Shown here: positions 18,454 through 27,733 of the stretch, piece after piece
How the letters are laid out: each line of letters opens with the position of its first letter
Numbering within the stretch: the first letter of the stretch is position 1
Assembly: GCA_016839705.1 (NCBI GenBank)
Contig: JAEOTR010000037.1
Span: forward strand, 1-45,373
Direction: 5' to 3'
DNA length: 45,373 bases
Source of the DNA: Promethearchaeota archaeon
GTDB lineage: Archaea; Asgardarchaeota; Lokiarchaeia; Sigyniarchaeales; SOKP01
Made by a program: the position numbers and the translations under genes
The notes under the pieces: model-generated
Told to the model about the DNA's origin: nothing
What the model saw: the letters and a program-made list of their open reading frames with translations, nothing else
Databases searched by the model: none

Positions 18454-19101
18454 ATGTTAATTTTAAGTTTCATCTTCATAATCATATTCCTGTTAAACTA
18501 CTTCACTTACTGGGTTATATGGATAAAAATTACAGAACAAAGAAGTAGTTCCCTTTCATTCTATAAGAAAATTTTTCCAATTATATCGATCATTTGTATA
18601 AATACCATCCCAATTATCAATTCAAGCTTTTTAGAACCATTTTTTAATGAGAATGTAAGTTACTTCTGGCATTACTGGATTTGGTTTTTTCTACTAGGTG
18701 TAATCTTCTTAACCGTAGGATTTAGAATATATTCACTTGAAAAAAGAATTCAAAAACTTGAGCAAGGAGAAGAAAAAGAACACAAATTGTTTACTATAGG
18801 GGTGTATAAGATTGTTAGACATCCTAATTGTATGGCTTGGTTATTGATATTTATAGGGACCACATTTATTTTCGATTCAATTATTAGCTTAATTCTAATT
18901 CCTATATTAGTAATATTGACACAACTAAATGGATTTTTAAGAGAGAAGTATATTTTGTATCCTAAGTTCGGTGAAATTTATGAAATTTATAAACAGAAAA
19001 CACCCTATAGGATAATATCTCCACCTTACAATTACTTACTCGTTATTATAGCCATCTTTGTAGTTTATATTGGATTTATAAATTTTGAGTATATATTTTA
19101 A
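18454..19101 (+). CDS. Membrane methyltransferase, isoprenylcysteine carboxyl methyltransferase (ICMT/PEMT)-like
   Basis: A 215-residue multi-pass protein with about five hydrophobic segments (1-24, 38-60, 70-95, 125-158, 190-215). The ICMT/phospholipid methyltransferase signature is clear: GVYKIVRHPN (116-125) and then REKYILYPKFGEIYEIYKQKTPYRI (163-187), where the usual E-E-x-x-L is R-E-K-Y-I-L. The family binds S-adenosylmethionine and methylates lipids, prenylated cysteines or small hydrophobic substrates at the membrane. The substrate here cannot be read from the sequence. Prenylated small GTPases would be attractive in an Asgard cell, but nothing here shows that. Confidence 0.78.
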   Translation: MLILSFIFIIIFLLNYFTYWVIWIKITEQRSSSLSFYKKIFPIISIICINTIPIINSSFLEPFFNENVSYFWHYWIWFFLLGVIFLTVGFRIYSLEKRIQKLEQGEEKEHKLFTIGVYKIVRHPNCMAWLLIFIGTTFIFDSIISLILIPILVILTQLNGFLREKYILYPKFGEIYEIYKQKTPYRIISPPYNYLLVIIAIFVVYIGFINFEYIF

Positions 19102-19220
19102 ATATCAAGGCGTAAATGAAGAAATATATCTAGATTTATAAAAATCTAATAATAACTCTTAGTAATTAGGATTTTAGGTTCGCAATATCTGTATAAATAT
19201 GTAAAAAATTAAATTGATTC

Positions 19221-20474
19221 TTAATAGACTGTTTTGATCCTTATTATCTCTTTATGTATTAGATCCAATAAATGATTAATCTCGAAAAGTTGTTGGTTTA
19301 TAACGTTAACCTTTTGTTCTAAAATTTCTGGATCTGCTAAAGTCAAGTGTTCTAATTCTTTCCTTACGATATTATAGGATCTTATTTGATTTAACCTACT
19401 TTGCATTTTTTTTATGGTGAGCTCAAAATCCCGCTTATAATTTCTTAATCTTCCGAAAATATTATCTATAGCATCAATTTTAGTAAACATTTTATTAATA
19501 TCTTCTTCTAATTTCAAGCTCTTTGCTATTTCTGCGATACTTTCAAAATAAGATATGACCAAATCTCGTTGATTTCTATTTAGTGTTTTAGTCTTAAAAA
19601 TTTCCTCTGGAGTTATATTATCGAGAATATTGGATATATATTTGATCGCTACCTTTTTGTTCCAAAGCCCTCTTTCATATTCGGTTGTTAACCGATTATG
19701 ATTTGCTGCTTCTACCGAATTATCAGTCCCAAATTCCTCGAAATCGGTTATTAATTCTAATTCATCTAATTCTAATTGAGTTATTAATGGTGAAAATCTT
19801 ACTTGTAGTTGTTTTTTTCCAAAAAATTCTTCACCTTGTCTTAAAATCTGAGTATAATCTTGAACCATTTCCGTACCAATTGGCGCAAATAACACTCCAC
19901 TTTCTTTATCAAGTTGATTCAATAAAGGATAAATTTTTTGTTGCTCAATTGCACCAGTCACAAGAATTTTTTGCCATGGATATAAATCTGGTGCTCCATT
20001 CAGAGGATTTTTTATAATTATGGTTACTCGATCATCGAGTTTTAACTTTTTTAAATTTTCCGTAGTGAGTTTTGCAATATCCGGATTTGCTTCAAGGATT
20101 ATTATCTCACCTTTAGGCGCTAATTGATGTGCTAATGCAGCAATATATCCACTCTTTGCTCCTAATATAAGAAGATCATCATTTTCTTCAAGACTTAACC
20201 CCTGGAGCATAATTGTTATCATATGAGGAGCCGAAATTGTTCTATAGCTTCTAGGATTCTTCTCATCATAATAAAAGAGATTTGGTACATCATCATAAAA
20301 TTTAGCTATCTTCTTGAATTTTTCAGGTATAAAATGTTCTAAAGGAATGTCTATGAATGCTTTGATAAGCCTTTTATCTTTTAAGATTTCTCTATATATT
20401 AACGCATCTAGGAGCCGTTTTTTCTTGGCTTTTAAATTGTCTTTTAGTTTATTGTTTCTATCCAAATTTATCAA
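19221..20474 (-). CDS. Protein-L-isoaspartate O-methyltransferase-like protein with long C-terminal extension
   Basis: A 417-residue protein. The N-terminal 230 residues resemble PIMT: the helix DKRLIKAFIDIPLEHFIP, the substrate motif TISAPHMITIMLQ (79-91), and the SAM-binding loop LLILGAKSGYIAALAH (101-116), where the glycine-rich loop is G-A-K-S-G rather than the usual G-(T/S)-G-S-G. PIMT repairs isoaspartyl residues in aged proteins. Canonical PIMT has about 210-230 residues; here about 185 more follow, helical and likely coiled coil (IKKMQSRLNQIRSYNIVRKEL). The extension and the altered loop mean that the substrate may differ. Divergent from the rhomboid gene. Confidence 0.72.
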   Translation of the reverse strand: MINLDRNNKLKDNLKAKKKRLLDALIYREILKDKRLIKAFIDIPLEHFIPEKFKKIAKFYDDVPNLFYYDEKNPRSYRTISAPHMITIMLQGLSLEENDDLLILGAKSGYIAALAHQLAPKGEIIILEANPDIAKLTTENLKKLKLDDRVTIIIKNPLNGAPDLYPWQKILVTGAIEQQKIYPLLNQLDKESGVLFAPIGTEMVQDYTQILRQGEEFFGKKQLQVRFSPLITQLELDELELITDFEEFGTDNSVEAANHNRLTTEYERGLWNKKVAIKYISNILDNITPEEIFKTKTLNRNQRDLVISYFESIAEIAKSLKLEEDINKMFTKIDAIDNIFGRLRNYKRDFELTIKKMQSRLNQIRSYNIVRKELEHLTLADPEILEQKVNVINQQLFEINHLLDLIHKEIIRIKTVY

Positions 20475-20591
20475 CTTATCCTATTAAAAAAGTAATATAA
20501 AAGTAACTTATTATATTTTGTTATAATAACTTTTAACAGTTTTTTTCAATTCTATATCCTTGGATCAATATATAAACAAGGATTTATAAGA

Positions 20592-21170
20592 ATGATTTTT
20601 TTAGATATAGAAAATATAAAAGACGCCAAATTCACATTAAGTTTGGTGTTCTTGAATGTTATGATCTTTTTGATATTTAACTGGACCTTACCAATAGATT
20701 TTCTTTTATTTTTTGTCCAAATAAATAGAAGCATCATAAACAACTTTGAGATATGGAGACTTATTACACCAATATTCTTTCATGCCAATGAATTACATTT
20801 GTTTTCAAATACAATTGCCTTGTTATTGTTCGGAGCTACTGTGGAGACTAACCCAAAATTTTCAAAGCTAAATTTTTTATTAATTTATTTCATCTCTGGG
20901 TTTATTGGAAACTTATTCTCATTATTCTTATTACCGTTCGATACAATTAGTTTAGGAGCCTCAGGAGCGATATTTGGCCTAATTGGCGTCGCATTAATCA
21001 TTGTAATAACAGATAATCGCGCTCTCTTACCTTTCGCCCTTTTATATATAGTGTATTTTATTATAGCCTCTTTTATGCCCGGAATTAATATTTGGGCACA
21101 TATCTTTGGTTTAGTGGTTGGGCTTCTGTTTGGCTATTTATTCTATTCTAGGAAAAATAGTATTAGGTAA
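20592..21170 (+). CDS. Rhomboid-family intramembrane serine protease
   Basis: A 192-residue protein with six predicted membrane helices. The catalytic dyad is present: S124 in LGASGAIFGL (G-x-S-G) and H170 in INIWAHIFGLVVG. The H69-x3-N73 motif (HLFSN) in helix 2, which forms the oxyanion hole, is also intact. Rhomboids cut single-pass membrane proteins within or near the membrane. The protein is a minimal six-helix core without cytosolic domains. It ends 16 bp before the converging endonuclease III gene. Substrates cannot be inferred. Confidence 0.9.
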   Translation: MIFLDIENIKDAKFTLSLVFLNVMIFLIFNWTLPIDFLLFFVQINRSIINNFEIWRLITPIFFHANELHLFSNTIALLLFGATVETNPKFSKLNFLLIYFISGFIGNLFSLFLLPFDTISLGASGAIFGLIGVALIIVITDNRALLPFALLYIVYFIIASFMPGINIWAHIFGLVVGLLFGYLFYSRKNSIR

Positions 21171-21186
21171 TTGTATTAGACCAACA

Positions 21187-21846
21187 TCATTTTTTCTTTT
21201 TTTTCATCTTATTTTCCATTGTAAAATTTTTAGGGCAGATTGTGTTTAATGGGCAGATTTCACATTTTGGATTTTTAGGTAAACAGATTTGCTGACCAAA
21301 TCTCACAAATAAGCGGTTTATCTTTATCCACAGATTTTTAGGAATCTTATTTTTTAAAGCTTCTTCTGTCTTGTCAGGACTTTTCGTTTGCACCAATCCT
21401 AACCTGTGACTTATACGATGTACATGAACATCCACTGGAATAGCGGGAATCTTATAGGCATAAACTAACACACAATTCGCTGTTTTTGCACCAACTCCTG
21501 GTAAATTTATCAATTCTTCAAAATCAGGAGGAACCTCACCATTATATTCTTCTAAAAGTCTTTTTGAAACTTCTTTTATTCGCGCTGCTTTTACTTTATA
21601 AAAACCAGAGACTTTGATTAGTTCTTCAAGTGTAACTATTTCTGCTTCAGCTATTAATTGAGGGGTATTATATTTGGCAAATAATCTTTCAGTTGCAACT
21701 CTAGTATTAGAGTCTCTTGTTCGAGCTGAAAGTATAGTTGATATTAAGATTTTAAAGGGATCTTGCTTTTTATTAGCTAATTCATCTAAGTGAGCTTCCC
21801 CTTCAATCGCAGAATCAATTTTACTTAAAATTTCTTCAAAATTCAT
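21187..21846 (-). CDS. nth: Endonuclease III (DNA glycosylase/AP lyase)
   Basis: A 219-residue HhH-GPD base-excision repair enzyme that removes oxidised pyrimidines and nicks abasic sites. The helix-hairpin-helix LPGVGAKTANCVL carries the catalytic K121, and VDVHVHRISHRLG carries the catalytic D139. The C-terminal [4Fe-4S] loop has C188-x6-C195-x2-C198-x5-C204, the exact endonuclease III spacing. Lys at the catalytic position marks a bifunctional glycosylase/lyase. The start overlaps the stop of the upstream methylase gene by 4 bp (ATGA), so the two genes are cotranscribed and probably translationally coupled. Confidence 0.93.
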   Translation of the reverse strand: MNFEEILSKIDSAIEGEAHLDELANKKQDPFKILISTILSARTRDSNTRVATERLFAKYNTPQLIAEAEIVTLEELIKVSGFYKVKAARIKEVSKRLLEEYNGEVPPDFEELINLPGVGAKTANCVLVYAYKIPAIPVDVHVHRISHRLGLVQTKSPDKTEEALKNKIPKNLWIKINRLFVRFGQQICLPKNPKCEICPLNTICPKNFTMENKMKKKKK

Positions 21847-23258
21847 TTTTTCGCTCGTTTTTCAAAAATATATACTTTTCTCTTAATAATTTGGCCTTTC
21901 TTAGCATCAATTAAATTTTTAATAGGAGTATTAGGAAATTGAAGTTTTGGGTTTAATTTTTTTATTAATCTATTAGAATCTAGTATTGGGACTAGTTCAA
22001 ACTTATAATTCTTAACAATTTTTTCGAGGTTTAATTGAATATCATTTCCATCCACGGTGTTAATGATAGGGGCAACAAGACATATTCTTCCTTCATCTTT
22101 TAATACTTTATATGATTCTTTAAAGAAATCGTTATAGAGGGGCTCTAATTTTGTGTCCACTAATTCTTTCGCTTGAATATAGTATGGTCTTTTTAAAAAA
22201 AAAGGTCCTAGTTCTGGTTCTGTGCAAATCCCATCAAAAAAGTTCTCTTTAAACATAGTTGAGAGATTTTTTATATCAATTTTTAATATTTGTTTTGTTA
22301 AAAACATAGGAGATTCTTCTTCTAATACATCTACCATCCAGTTTAAATTTCGTAAGGTGTTTTTAACTTTCTTTTCCTCTTTATCTGAGCCATAAATTTG
22401 AAAATCATGCAATAATGCAAACATTAAAATTGTTCCATTTCCCACAAATGGGTCAAGGATTTTTACATTTTCCCTGCTATTAAATAAATTTAAAAAATTT
22501 AACATCATCAATGAGAGTTTGGGGGAAATGCTACTCTTAAATTCTTTAAAAGGTCGCTCTTCATCAATTTTCTTTTTAAAATTAGGATCATCAACCATGA
22601 ATGTTCTAGCTAAATAAGCACCCTCATCTGTAAATCCGAATATTATTTCAGCTCTATTTTGGGTAAGTAACTCATATTTAATTACGATATGAGGAAATAT
22701 AGGATTTAAGTTCCCCTCTTTAATGTTTTTTTCTGGATATTTAAAATAAAGGACTTTTACCGCTCCCTTTTGTTTTAGAAGCTCCATTATTTCTTTATTT
22801 AAAAAAGGCAAAAAATGTTTTACCAAAATCTTAGAGTAATATTCTTCATCATAAAGATTTGGATATATTGATACGGCGAAGAACATACTCTCATATATCT
22901 TGGGAAAGATTTTATTTTTCCCTGTTAGAGAATTATCGATAACCATTACAATCTTTTTTCGATTTTGCTCTAGGTTTTTATATTTGTGAATATTGAATGG
23001 AAATGCTGCTTCAATTGTGTTTATATCAATGAAATCTAATATTTTAGCTATTTTCTGACAACCCCCTAATGTGAATTGGATTTCCATAAGTTCATTTATA
23101 AAGTAGGGTTCTTCATGTAATTTATCGAACTCTACAATTGCGATATTAGCTGAATAGTCTATTATCTTTCCCTTGTTCTTGGAATACCTCAGATAATTAT
23201 CAAGCTCTGCAATTGAAAGTTGCCAATTTGAACCTAAAACGAATAAAAATCTTTCCAT
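21843..23258 (-). CDS. THUMP/Trm11-like RNA methyltransferase (UPF0020 family)
   Basis: A 471-residue protein from ATG at 23258; a TTG four codons upstream is an alternative, but MERFLFVLGSNWQLSIAEL is the usual opening of this family. A THUMP-like N-terminal region spans about 20-200. The linker RPFKEFKSSISPKLSLMMLN (239-258) precedes a Rossmann methylase with DPFVGNGT (273-280). The catalytic tetrapeptide, D-P-P-Y in TrmG10/Trm14, is replaced by EPELGPF (351-357), which marks the divergent 'EP-x-LGP' branch. It probably methylates guanosine N2 in tRNA, but target position is uncertain. Coupled by 4 bp to nth. Confidence 0.72.
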   Translation of the reverse strand: MERFLFVLGSNWQLSIAELDNYLRYSKNKGKIIDYSANIAIVEFDKLHEEPYFINELMEIQFTLGGCQKIAKILDFIDINTIEAAFPFNIHKYKNLEQNRKKIVMVIDNSLTGKNKIFPKIYESMFFAVSIYPNLYDEEYYSKILVKHFLPFLNKEIMELLKQKGAVKVLYFKYPEKNIKEGNLNPIFPHIVIKYELLTQNRAEIIFGFTDEGAYLARTFMVDDPNFKKKIDEERPFKEFKSSISPKLSLMMLNFLNLFNSRENVKILDPFVGNGTILMFALLHDFQIYGSDKEEKKVKNTLRNLNWMVDVLEEESPMFLTKQILKIDIKNLSTMFKENFFDGICTEPELGPFFLKRPYYIQAKELVDTKLEPLYNDFFKESYKVLKDEGRICLVAPIINTVDGNDIQLNLEKIVKNYKFELVPILDSNRLIKKLNPKLQFPNTPIKNLIDAKKGQIIKRKVYIFEKRAKK

Positions 23259-23343
23259 AAGTAAGAACAAAAAATTCTGTAAAGTTTAGAATATTCGATA
23301 TAATTTCTATTTTTCGAATAAACTGAGATATAAATTCTTCAAT

Positions 23344-24600
23344 CTAATTTCCATCCTTTTTATCTAACCATTCTTTAAAAGCTTTAGTTTGCTTTCCATG
23401 CCAAATGGCATTTTTTTGATAGCCTTTTTCGAATTCTTCTATCTCTTCTTCCAGATCATCTAAAGATGATTCTAGTATCTCTGTTTCTTTCTCACCTTCC
23501 TCAAGATCTATTGATAATTCGTAATGTTCTCCTGTAATTTCCTCAAGCGCACTCATAATATCTTCAAGATCTTCTTTTTTTCGTTCTTGTAAAGGCACTT
23601 TCTCAAGAACTGTTTCTTCAGAATCCTCTTTTATTACTTCTTTTTTTGTTTTCTCAAAAGCTTTTTTTCTTTCCAATTTCTCTTGTTGCGTGTCCTTAAT
23701 CTCCTTAATTATAGTTTCATAATTATCTTTGAAATATTTTAAACTTACATTGATAAAATCTGAAAAACTCTCCCAATTCTCATTTTTTATAATATTTTCA
23801 ACCCAATAATATAAATCTAAGTTTAATTCAACTGTTACGGGTTTTCCTTCTGTTTCTACTCCGGTTGTCAACCAACTTAGAATATTAGCTATTAATATAT
23901 CATTATCAAAGGATGTAAATCCATATTCTCTTGTAAGAGAAGAAAAAATACTGAAGTTCCCAAGTCCCACAACCCTTCCTGAATAATATTCCACAGCTAC
24001 CAACAGTGGAATTTTAGGGGAATCTTCTTCAACCCAGTCGTTTCCATCAAAAATCTTATGCCAACTATTTAATCCAGATAGTAACAGTTCATAGACTTTG
24101 ATATTTTTTTCATCTTCAAGATAATCTAAAATTCCTATAGAACATGAGCTTGAAAAAACTATTTTCTTAATCTGTTCTGTTATTACGTGGGGTATAAAAC
24201 TTGATATAAGGGGTCTTTTTTGAAGTTTAACGAAATTCACAGAGTCATTTATCTCATCTGATATAAATTCAAATCCGAAATTTCTTGTCAATTCATTTAA
24301 ATTTGTTTTATTAGTATGATCTCCTCCACTAGAACTTGTTATTAAAAGATTTCCACCATTTTTTACATAACTTTTGAGGGTATTAATTTCATTTGGCTTC
24401 AAGTTTTCATTTCTTGGCGTTGACAAGATTATAGCAGTATATTTCTTTAAATCATTTGCAGAACTCAGCCCCTTTTCAATTTTAGAAACTGAATATCCAG
24501 AAGTAAACAAAAATTGGGTAAATTCCGAAAAACTGGATGCTTCTAACGCTAAAATATTGCTGTGGCTATTATCAAGACCAATGATAGCTTTATCTGGCAA
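23344..24600 (-). CDS. GIFT/DUF4350-type (IFT52-like) protein with acidic coiled-coil tail
   Basis: A 418-residue protein, start TTG at 24600 with a GAGGAATGG stretch just upstream. Residues 1-240 form a class I glutamine-amidotransferase-like (GIFT) fold: AIILSTPRNENLKPNEI, LKSYVKNGGNLLITSSSGGD, TNLNELTRNFGFEF, and the closing YYSGRVVGLGNFSIFSS and DNDILIANILSWLT. The same block pattern occurs in eukaryotic IFT52 and in GldG/DUF4350 proteins, which have lost the amidotransferase triad. Residues about 290-418 are highly charged and Glu-rich (coiled coil). No signal peptide or membrane helix. Probably a scaffold rather than an enzyme; function unknown. Confidence 0.68.
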   Translation of the reverse strand: MPDKAIIGLDNSHSNILALEASSFSEFTQFLFTSGYSVSKIEKGLSSANDLKKYTAIILSTPRNENLKPNEINTLKSYVKNGGNLLITSSSGGDHTNKTNLNELTRNFGFEFISDEINDSVNFVKLQKRPLISSFIPHVITEQIKKIVFSSSCSIGILDYLEDEKNIKVYELLLSGLNSWHKIFDGNDWVEEDSPKIPLLVAVEYYSGRVVGLGNFSIFSSLTREYGFTSFDNDILIANILSWLTTGVETEGKPVTVELNLDLYYWVENIIKNENWESFSDFINVSLKYFKDNYETIIKEIKDTQQEKLERKKAFEKTKKEVIKEDSEETVLEKVPLQERKKEDLEDIMSALEEITGEHYELSIDLEEGEKETEILESSLDDLEEEIEEFEKGYQKNAIWHGKQTKAFKEWLDKKDGN

Positions 24601-24696
24601 GTCAATCCATTCCTCTTAATTTTGAACTTGAATAAAAAGAAAAAATCTCTTTATTTCCTATAAGATATACTTCTCTTATCCTATAAATAAAATTAT

Positions 24697-25554
24697 CTAA
24701 TTTTTTTTCACAAATATATCTAAAACTGTATGAAACAAATTTGGACCATAACTTTTTACAAGCCTATGGGAATTTAAATTACAATTATATTGTTCTTCTT
24801 GACAAACTTCCTCAAAGTCTTTAAACAGAGAGCTATGATCATCTTTCTCAACCACCCCTTCAAAATGAAAAACTGTGCCTTCTTTTTTAGTTAAGCTTAG
24901 TGCTTCTTTAATAAAATCTATTGGTGCAGGAAAAACCCCCATAATTACACGATCAGCTCTTAATCCAGATTTACTTAATTCTATGACTTCCTTTTTACAA
25001 TCTCCATTAATTGCTATTATTTTTTCTTCCAAATGGTTGAGTTTTATATTTTCGAGTAAAGTTTTGTAGGATTTGGGATTAAGTTCAATGCTATAAATTT
25101 GCCCTACTTCGGAATGTTTTGCTATAGGTAATGAAAAATACCCTATACCGGCAAACATATCTACTATTTTCTCCCCTTTTTTGACCAATGTTGCTAAAAA
25201 TCTCCTTTCGTTAAGATTTCCTTGACTAAACATAATTTTTGTTATATCAAATCGATATATGATACCGTGCTCTCTATGCTCTACAATAGGATTATCCTCT
25301 CCAACGAGAAATTCGATATTCTCTGGTTCTCTAAATGACCCAATAATACGACCCTTGTTAATATAGACACTCCTTATTTTGGAAAGTAGATCTAAATAAG
25401 CTTGACCAATAATTTCTTTTTTTTCCAACAATTTTGGATTTAATTTCACAATAATAATATTTCCTAAAGTTTGGAAGCCGCGTGGGAGAATTGAAAGTTC
25501 TTCCTCAGTTAAAACATCACTTAACTTTTCTGTTAGCCTCTTTTTAAAACTCAT
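24697..25554 (-). CDS. taw2: Trm5/TYW2-family enzyme, probably tRNA(Phe) aminocarboxypropyltransferase Taw2
   Basis: A 285-residue class I SAM-using enzyme. Family marks: the MFSQGNLNERRF block (108-119) and the SAM loop VDMFAGIGYFSLPIA (131-145), then ELNPKSYKTLLENIKLN. Where Trm5 has an N-L-P catalytic motif, this protein has VIMGVFPAPIDF (203-214), as in TYW2, which transfers the 3-amino-3-carboxypropyl group from SAM to 4-demethylwyosine at G37 of tRNA-Phe. It ends with VKSYGPNLFHTVLDIFV. The archaeal name is Taw2. A Trm5 identity is the alternative. It is a single gene with no other wyosine gene nearby. Confidence 0.75.
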   Translation of the reverse strand: MSFKKRLTEKLSDVLTEEELSILPRGFQTLGNIIIVKLNPKLLEKKEIIGQAYLDLLSKIRSVYINKGRIIGSFREPENIEFLVGEDNPIVEHREHGIIYRFDITKIMFSQGNLNERRFLATLVKKGEKIVDMFAGIGYFSLPIAKHSEVGQIYSIELNPKSYKTLLENIKLNHLEEKIIAINGDCKKEVIELSKSGLRADRVIMGVFPAPIDFIKEALSLTKKEGTVFHFEGVVEKDDHSSLFKDFEEVCQEEQYNCNLNSHRLVKSYGPNLFHTVLDIFVKKN

Positions 25555-25731
25555 AAACTTTTATTCTTCTTATACTATTTTTTGTATTTAGAATTATAAT
25601 ATTCTGTTAATTGACCTAATTCTGAATCAAGGTAAATTATTATATTATAATAAATCAATCATAATATACTAATAGTAAATTTATCTAAAATTAATAATTT
25701 TGAAAAAGATTCGTTAAATAAGTGAAATATT

Positions 25732-27585
25732 ATGCCGAGTTTAGATGATTTTATAGTTGACGAAAATAAAGTATGGTTTACAGAAGGCTATTGGCCAGAA
25801 GGAGTACCAAAACAGTTGAAAGATGTTAATGATGTCAAAATCACTACAATGTGGGAGGGATATCTTCATACCGCTGATTACTATGGAACGTGGGATAATG
25901 ATATCTGTGTGTTTGTCTATAAGTCATACATAGAGCGAGTGAAACTGAGAACTCTTTTTGAATATGGCAAGAGGTTTGGGACTTTTCTTTCCGATAACTT
26001 GGGAATAAAACAAGGGGATGTGGTTGCAATTGATGTACCGAATTCAATCAACTTTGTAGTTGCGTATATGGGCTGCCAATATATTGGCGCGATCGCACAA
26101 GGTATTAATATGACTTATAAATCCATGGAATTACTACATTCTCTAAAAATGACTGATGCAAAGGTTTTTGTTATGATGGATATGCTCTATATCACTGGCC
26201 CTAAAGATGTATTACCTCAAACAAGTGTAAAAAATGTAATTGCTACAAATTTTGCGGAATTTCTAACTGCAGATCAAGGAACTATTGAAGGATTAGGAAT
26301 TCCAAGCGCGAAAGATGCAATTCCTGATGAAACTGAAGATTATAAAGTGCATTGGATGGGGGATATAATAAAGAATACAGAACCTAAAGAAATAAAAGTT
26401 GATATTGATCCCTGGACAACTCCTGCTGTGTATCTTATGACTGGTGGAACTACAGGATTACCTAAAGTAGCTATGCTTAGCCATGCAAATCTGGTTGCTA
26501 ACATATATATGGTTAAAGAATGGGTCAAATTATCTCCTGGAATGATTACTATTGGAAGTATCCCATTTTTCCACAGCTTTGGGATGACTTGCGTCATGAA
26601 TGGTGCTTTAAATTTGGGTATGCAGATGGTCCTTTTTCCAAAGCCACCTACTGATGATTTATTATGTGAAACAATAAATAAATTGGAAGCTCCTCAGGGA
26701 ATCATTTATATTGGAGTTGAAATGCTATTTAAGAGGCTAACAGATTTCGCACAAAGTATGGGAGTTGATCATTTTAAGAAAAAATATGATTTTTGGCAAA
26801 AATTAACATACGCTAATTCTGGTGCGGGACCATTACATGACTATGTGAGGATTCCATTTGAAGAAATCTTTTGCCCGATACGAGTAGGTTATGGATTAAC
26901 AGAAACATCACCTATTCATAGCGTAGCTCCTTTTTGGGGACCAACTAAAACGGGAAAATTAGGTTTACCAATGCCTGGTGCAGATTGGGCTATTTTTGAT
27001 TCCGAAAATTTTGAAGCAGGACCCATTTGTGACGGAACTAAGGAAAGAGGAGGTTTTGGAGTCGAAAACACGGGTGAGATTTGCATTGCTGGTCCGCATG
27101 TTATGATGGGATACTTAGGAGTTCAAGAAGAACAAGAGGATAACTTAAAAATGTGGAATGGACAAAGATGGCTATTAACAGGTGATATTGGATTTATGGA
27201 TGAGCAAGGATGGGTAGAAATTCGCGATCGTAAGAAATCATTGATTAAGGTTTCTGGTCATTCTGTTTTCCCAAAGGAGGTTGAAGATTTACTGGGAAAT
27301 CATGAAGCTATCGATGAAGTTGCTGTCGCAAGTCTACCTGATGAAAATACAGGGGAAAAAGTTAAAGCATGGATTACATTGAAGAAAGGTTACAAAGTTG
27401 GTAAGAATATAGAGGTTGAAGATATAAAGCAATGGGCTTTAAATAATATGGCAAAGTGGAAAACTCCTCGCTTGATTGAAGTTGTACGGAAGATGCCTGT
27501 TAGCATGACTGGAAAAGTTCAAAGACGTGAACTACAAGAAAAGGATATAGATAAACTCAAGGAAGGAAAACCCATTAAAGGCTAG
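25732..27585 (+). CDS. AMP-forming acyl-CoA synthetase (FadD-like)
   Basis: A 617-residue ANL-superfamily adenylating enzyme that activates a carboxylic acid to its CoA thioester through an acyl-AMP. The phosphate-binding motif TGGTTGLPK starts at about residue 237; YGLTETSPIHS is the A5 motif; LTGDIGFMDEQG the A7 motif; RDRKKSLIKVSGHSVFPKEVE the hinge (A8); and MTGKVQRREL holds the catalytic Lys (A10). All motifs are intact. The N-terminal YFWPEG-like opening and the overall pattern resemble long-chain fatty-acid-CoA ligases. It begins a run of CoA-related genes and probably feeds fatty acid degradation or lipid use. Confidence 0.9.
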   Translation: MPSLDDFIVDENKVWFTEGYWPEGVPKQLKDVNDVKITTMWEGYLHTADYYGTWDNDICVFVYKSYIERVKLRTLFEYGKRFGTFLSDNLGIKQGDVVAIDVPNSINFVVAYMGCQYIGAIAQGINMTYKSMELLHSLKMTDAKVFVMMDMLYITGPKDVLPQTSVKNVIATNFAEFLTADQGTIEGLGIPSAKDAIPDETEDYKVHWMGDIIKNTEPKEIKVDIDPWTTPAVYLMTGGTTGLPKVAMLSHANLVANIYMVKEWVKLSPGMITIGSIPFFHSFGMTCVMNGALNLGMQMVLFPKPPTDDLLCETINKLEAPQGIIYIGVEMLFKRLTDFAQSMGVDHFKKKYDFWQKLTYANSGAGPLHDYVRIPFEEIFCPIRVGYGLTETSPIHSVAPFWGPTKTGKLGLPMPGADWAIFDSENFEAGPICDGTKERGGFGVENTGEICIAGPHVMMGYLGVQEEQEDNLKMWNGQRWLLTGDIGFMDEQGWVEIRDRKKSLIKVSGHSVFPKEVEDLLGNHEAIDEVAVASLPDENTGEKVKAWITLKKGYKVGKNIEVEDIKQWALNNMAKWKTPRLIEVVRKMPVSMTGKVQRRELQEKDIDKLKEGKPIKG

Positions 27586-27596
27586 ATCTATTTTGT

Positions 27597-27640
27597 TATA
27601 ACCTAAAATTTTTTTATATTTATTTTTTCTTATTTATTCA
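27597..27640 (+). terminator. T-rich terminator after the acyl-CoA synthetase gene
   Basis: A run of T-tracts (ATTTTTTTATATTTATTTTTTC) follows the stop within about 25 bp, as is usual for archaeal intrinsic termination. No hairpin is needed or seen. Confidence 0.4.
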
Positions 27641-27733
27641 ATGAATTCCAAGAAAATTCGTTTTATTAAGTAAATTTTTAAGACCTGATTGAGATCAGTT
27701 TAATAATAATAAAAAAGATGATTGCTTAAGAAA

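Noticed and set aside
24697..25554. Trm5 tRNA m1G37 methyltransferase
   Set aside because: The N-L-P catalytic motif is replaced by M-G-V-F-P, which fits TYW2/Taw2 better; Trm5 stays as an alternative.
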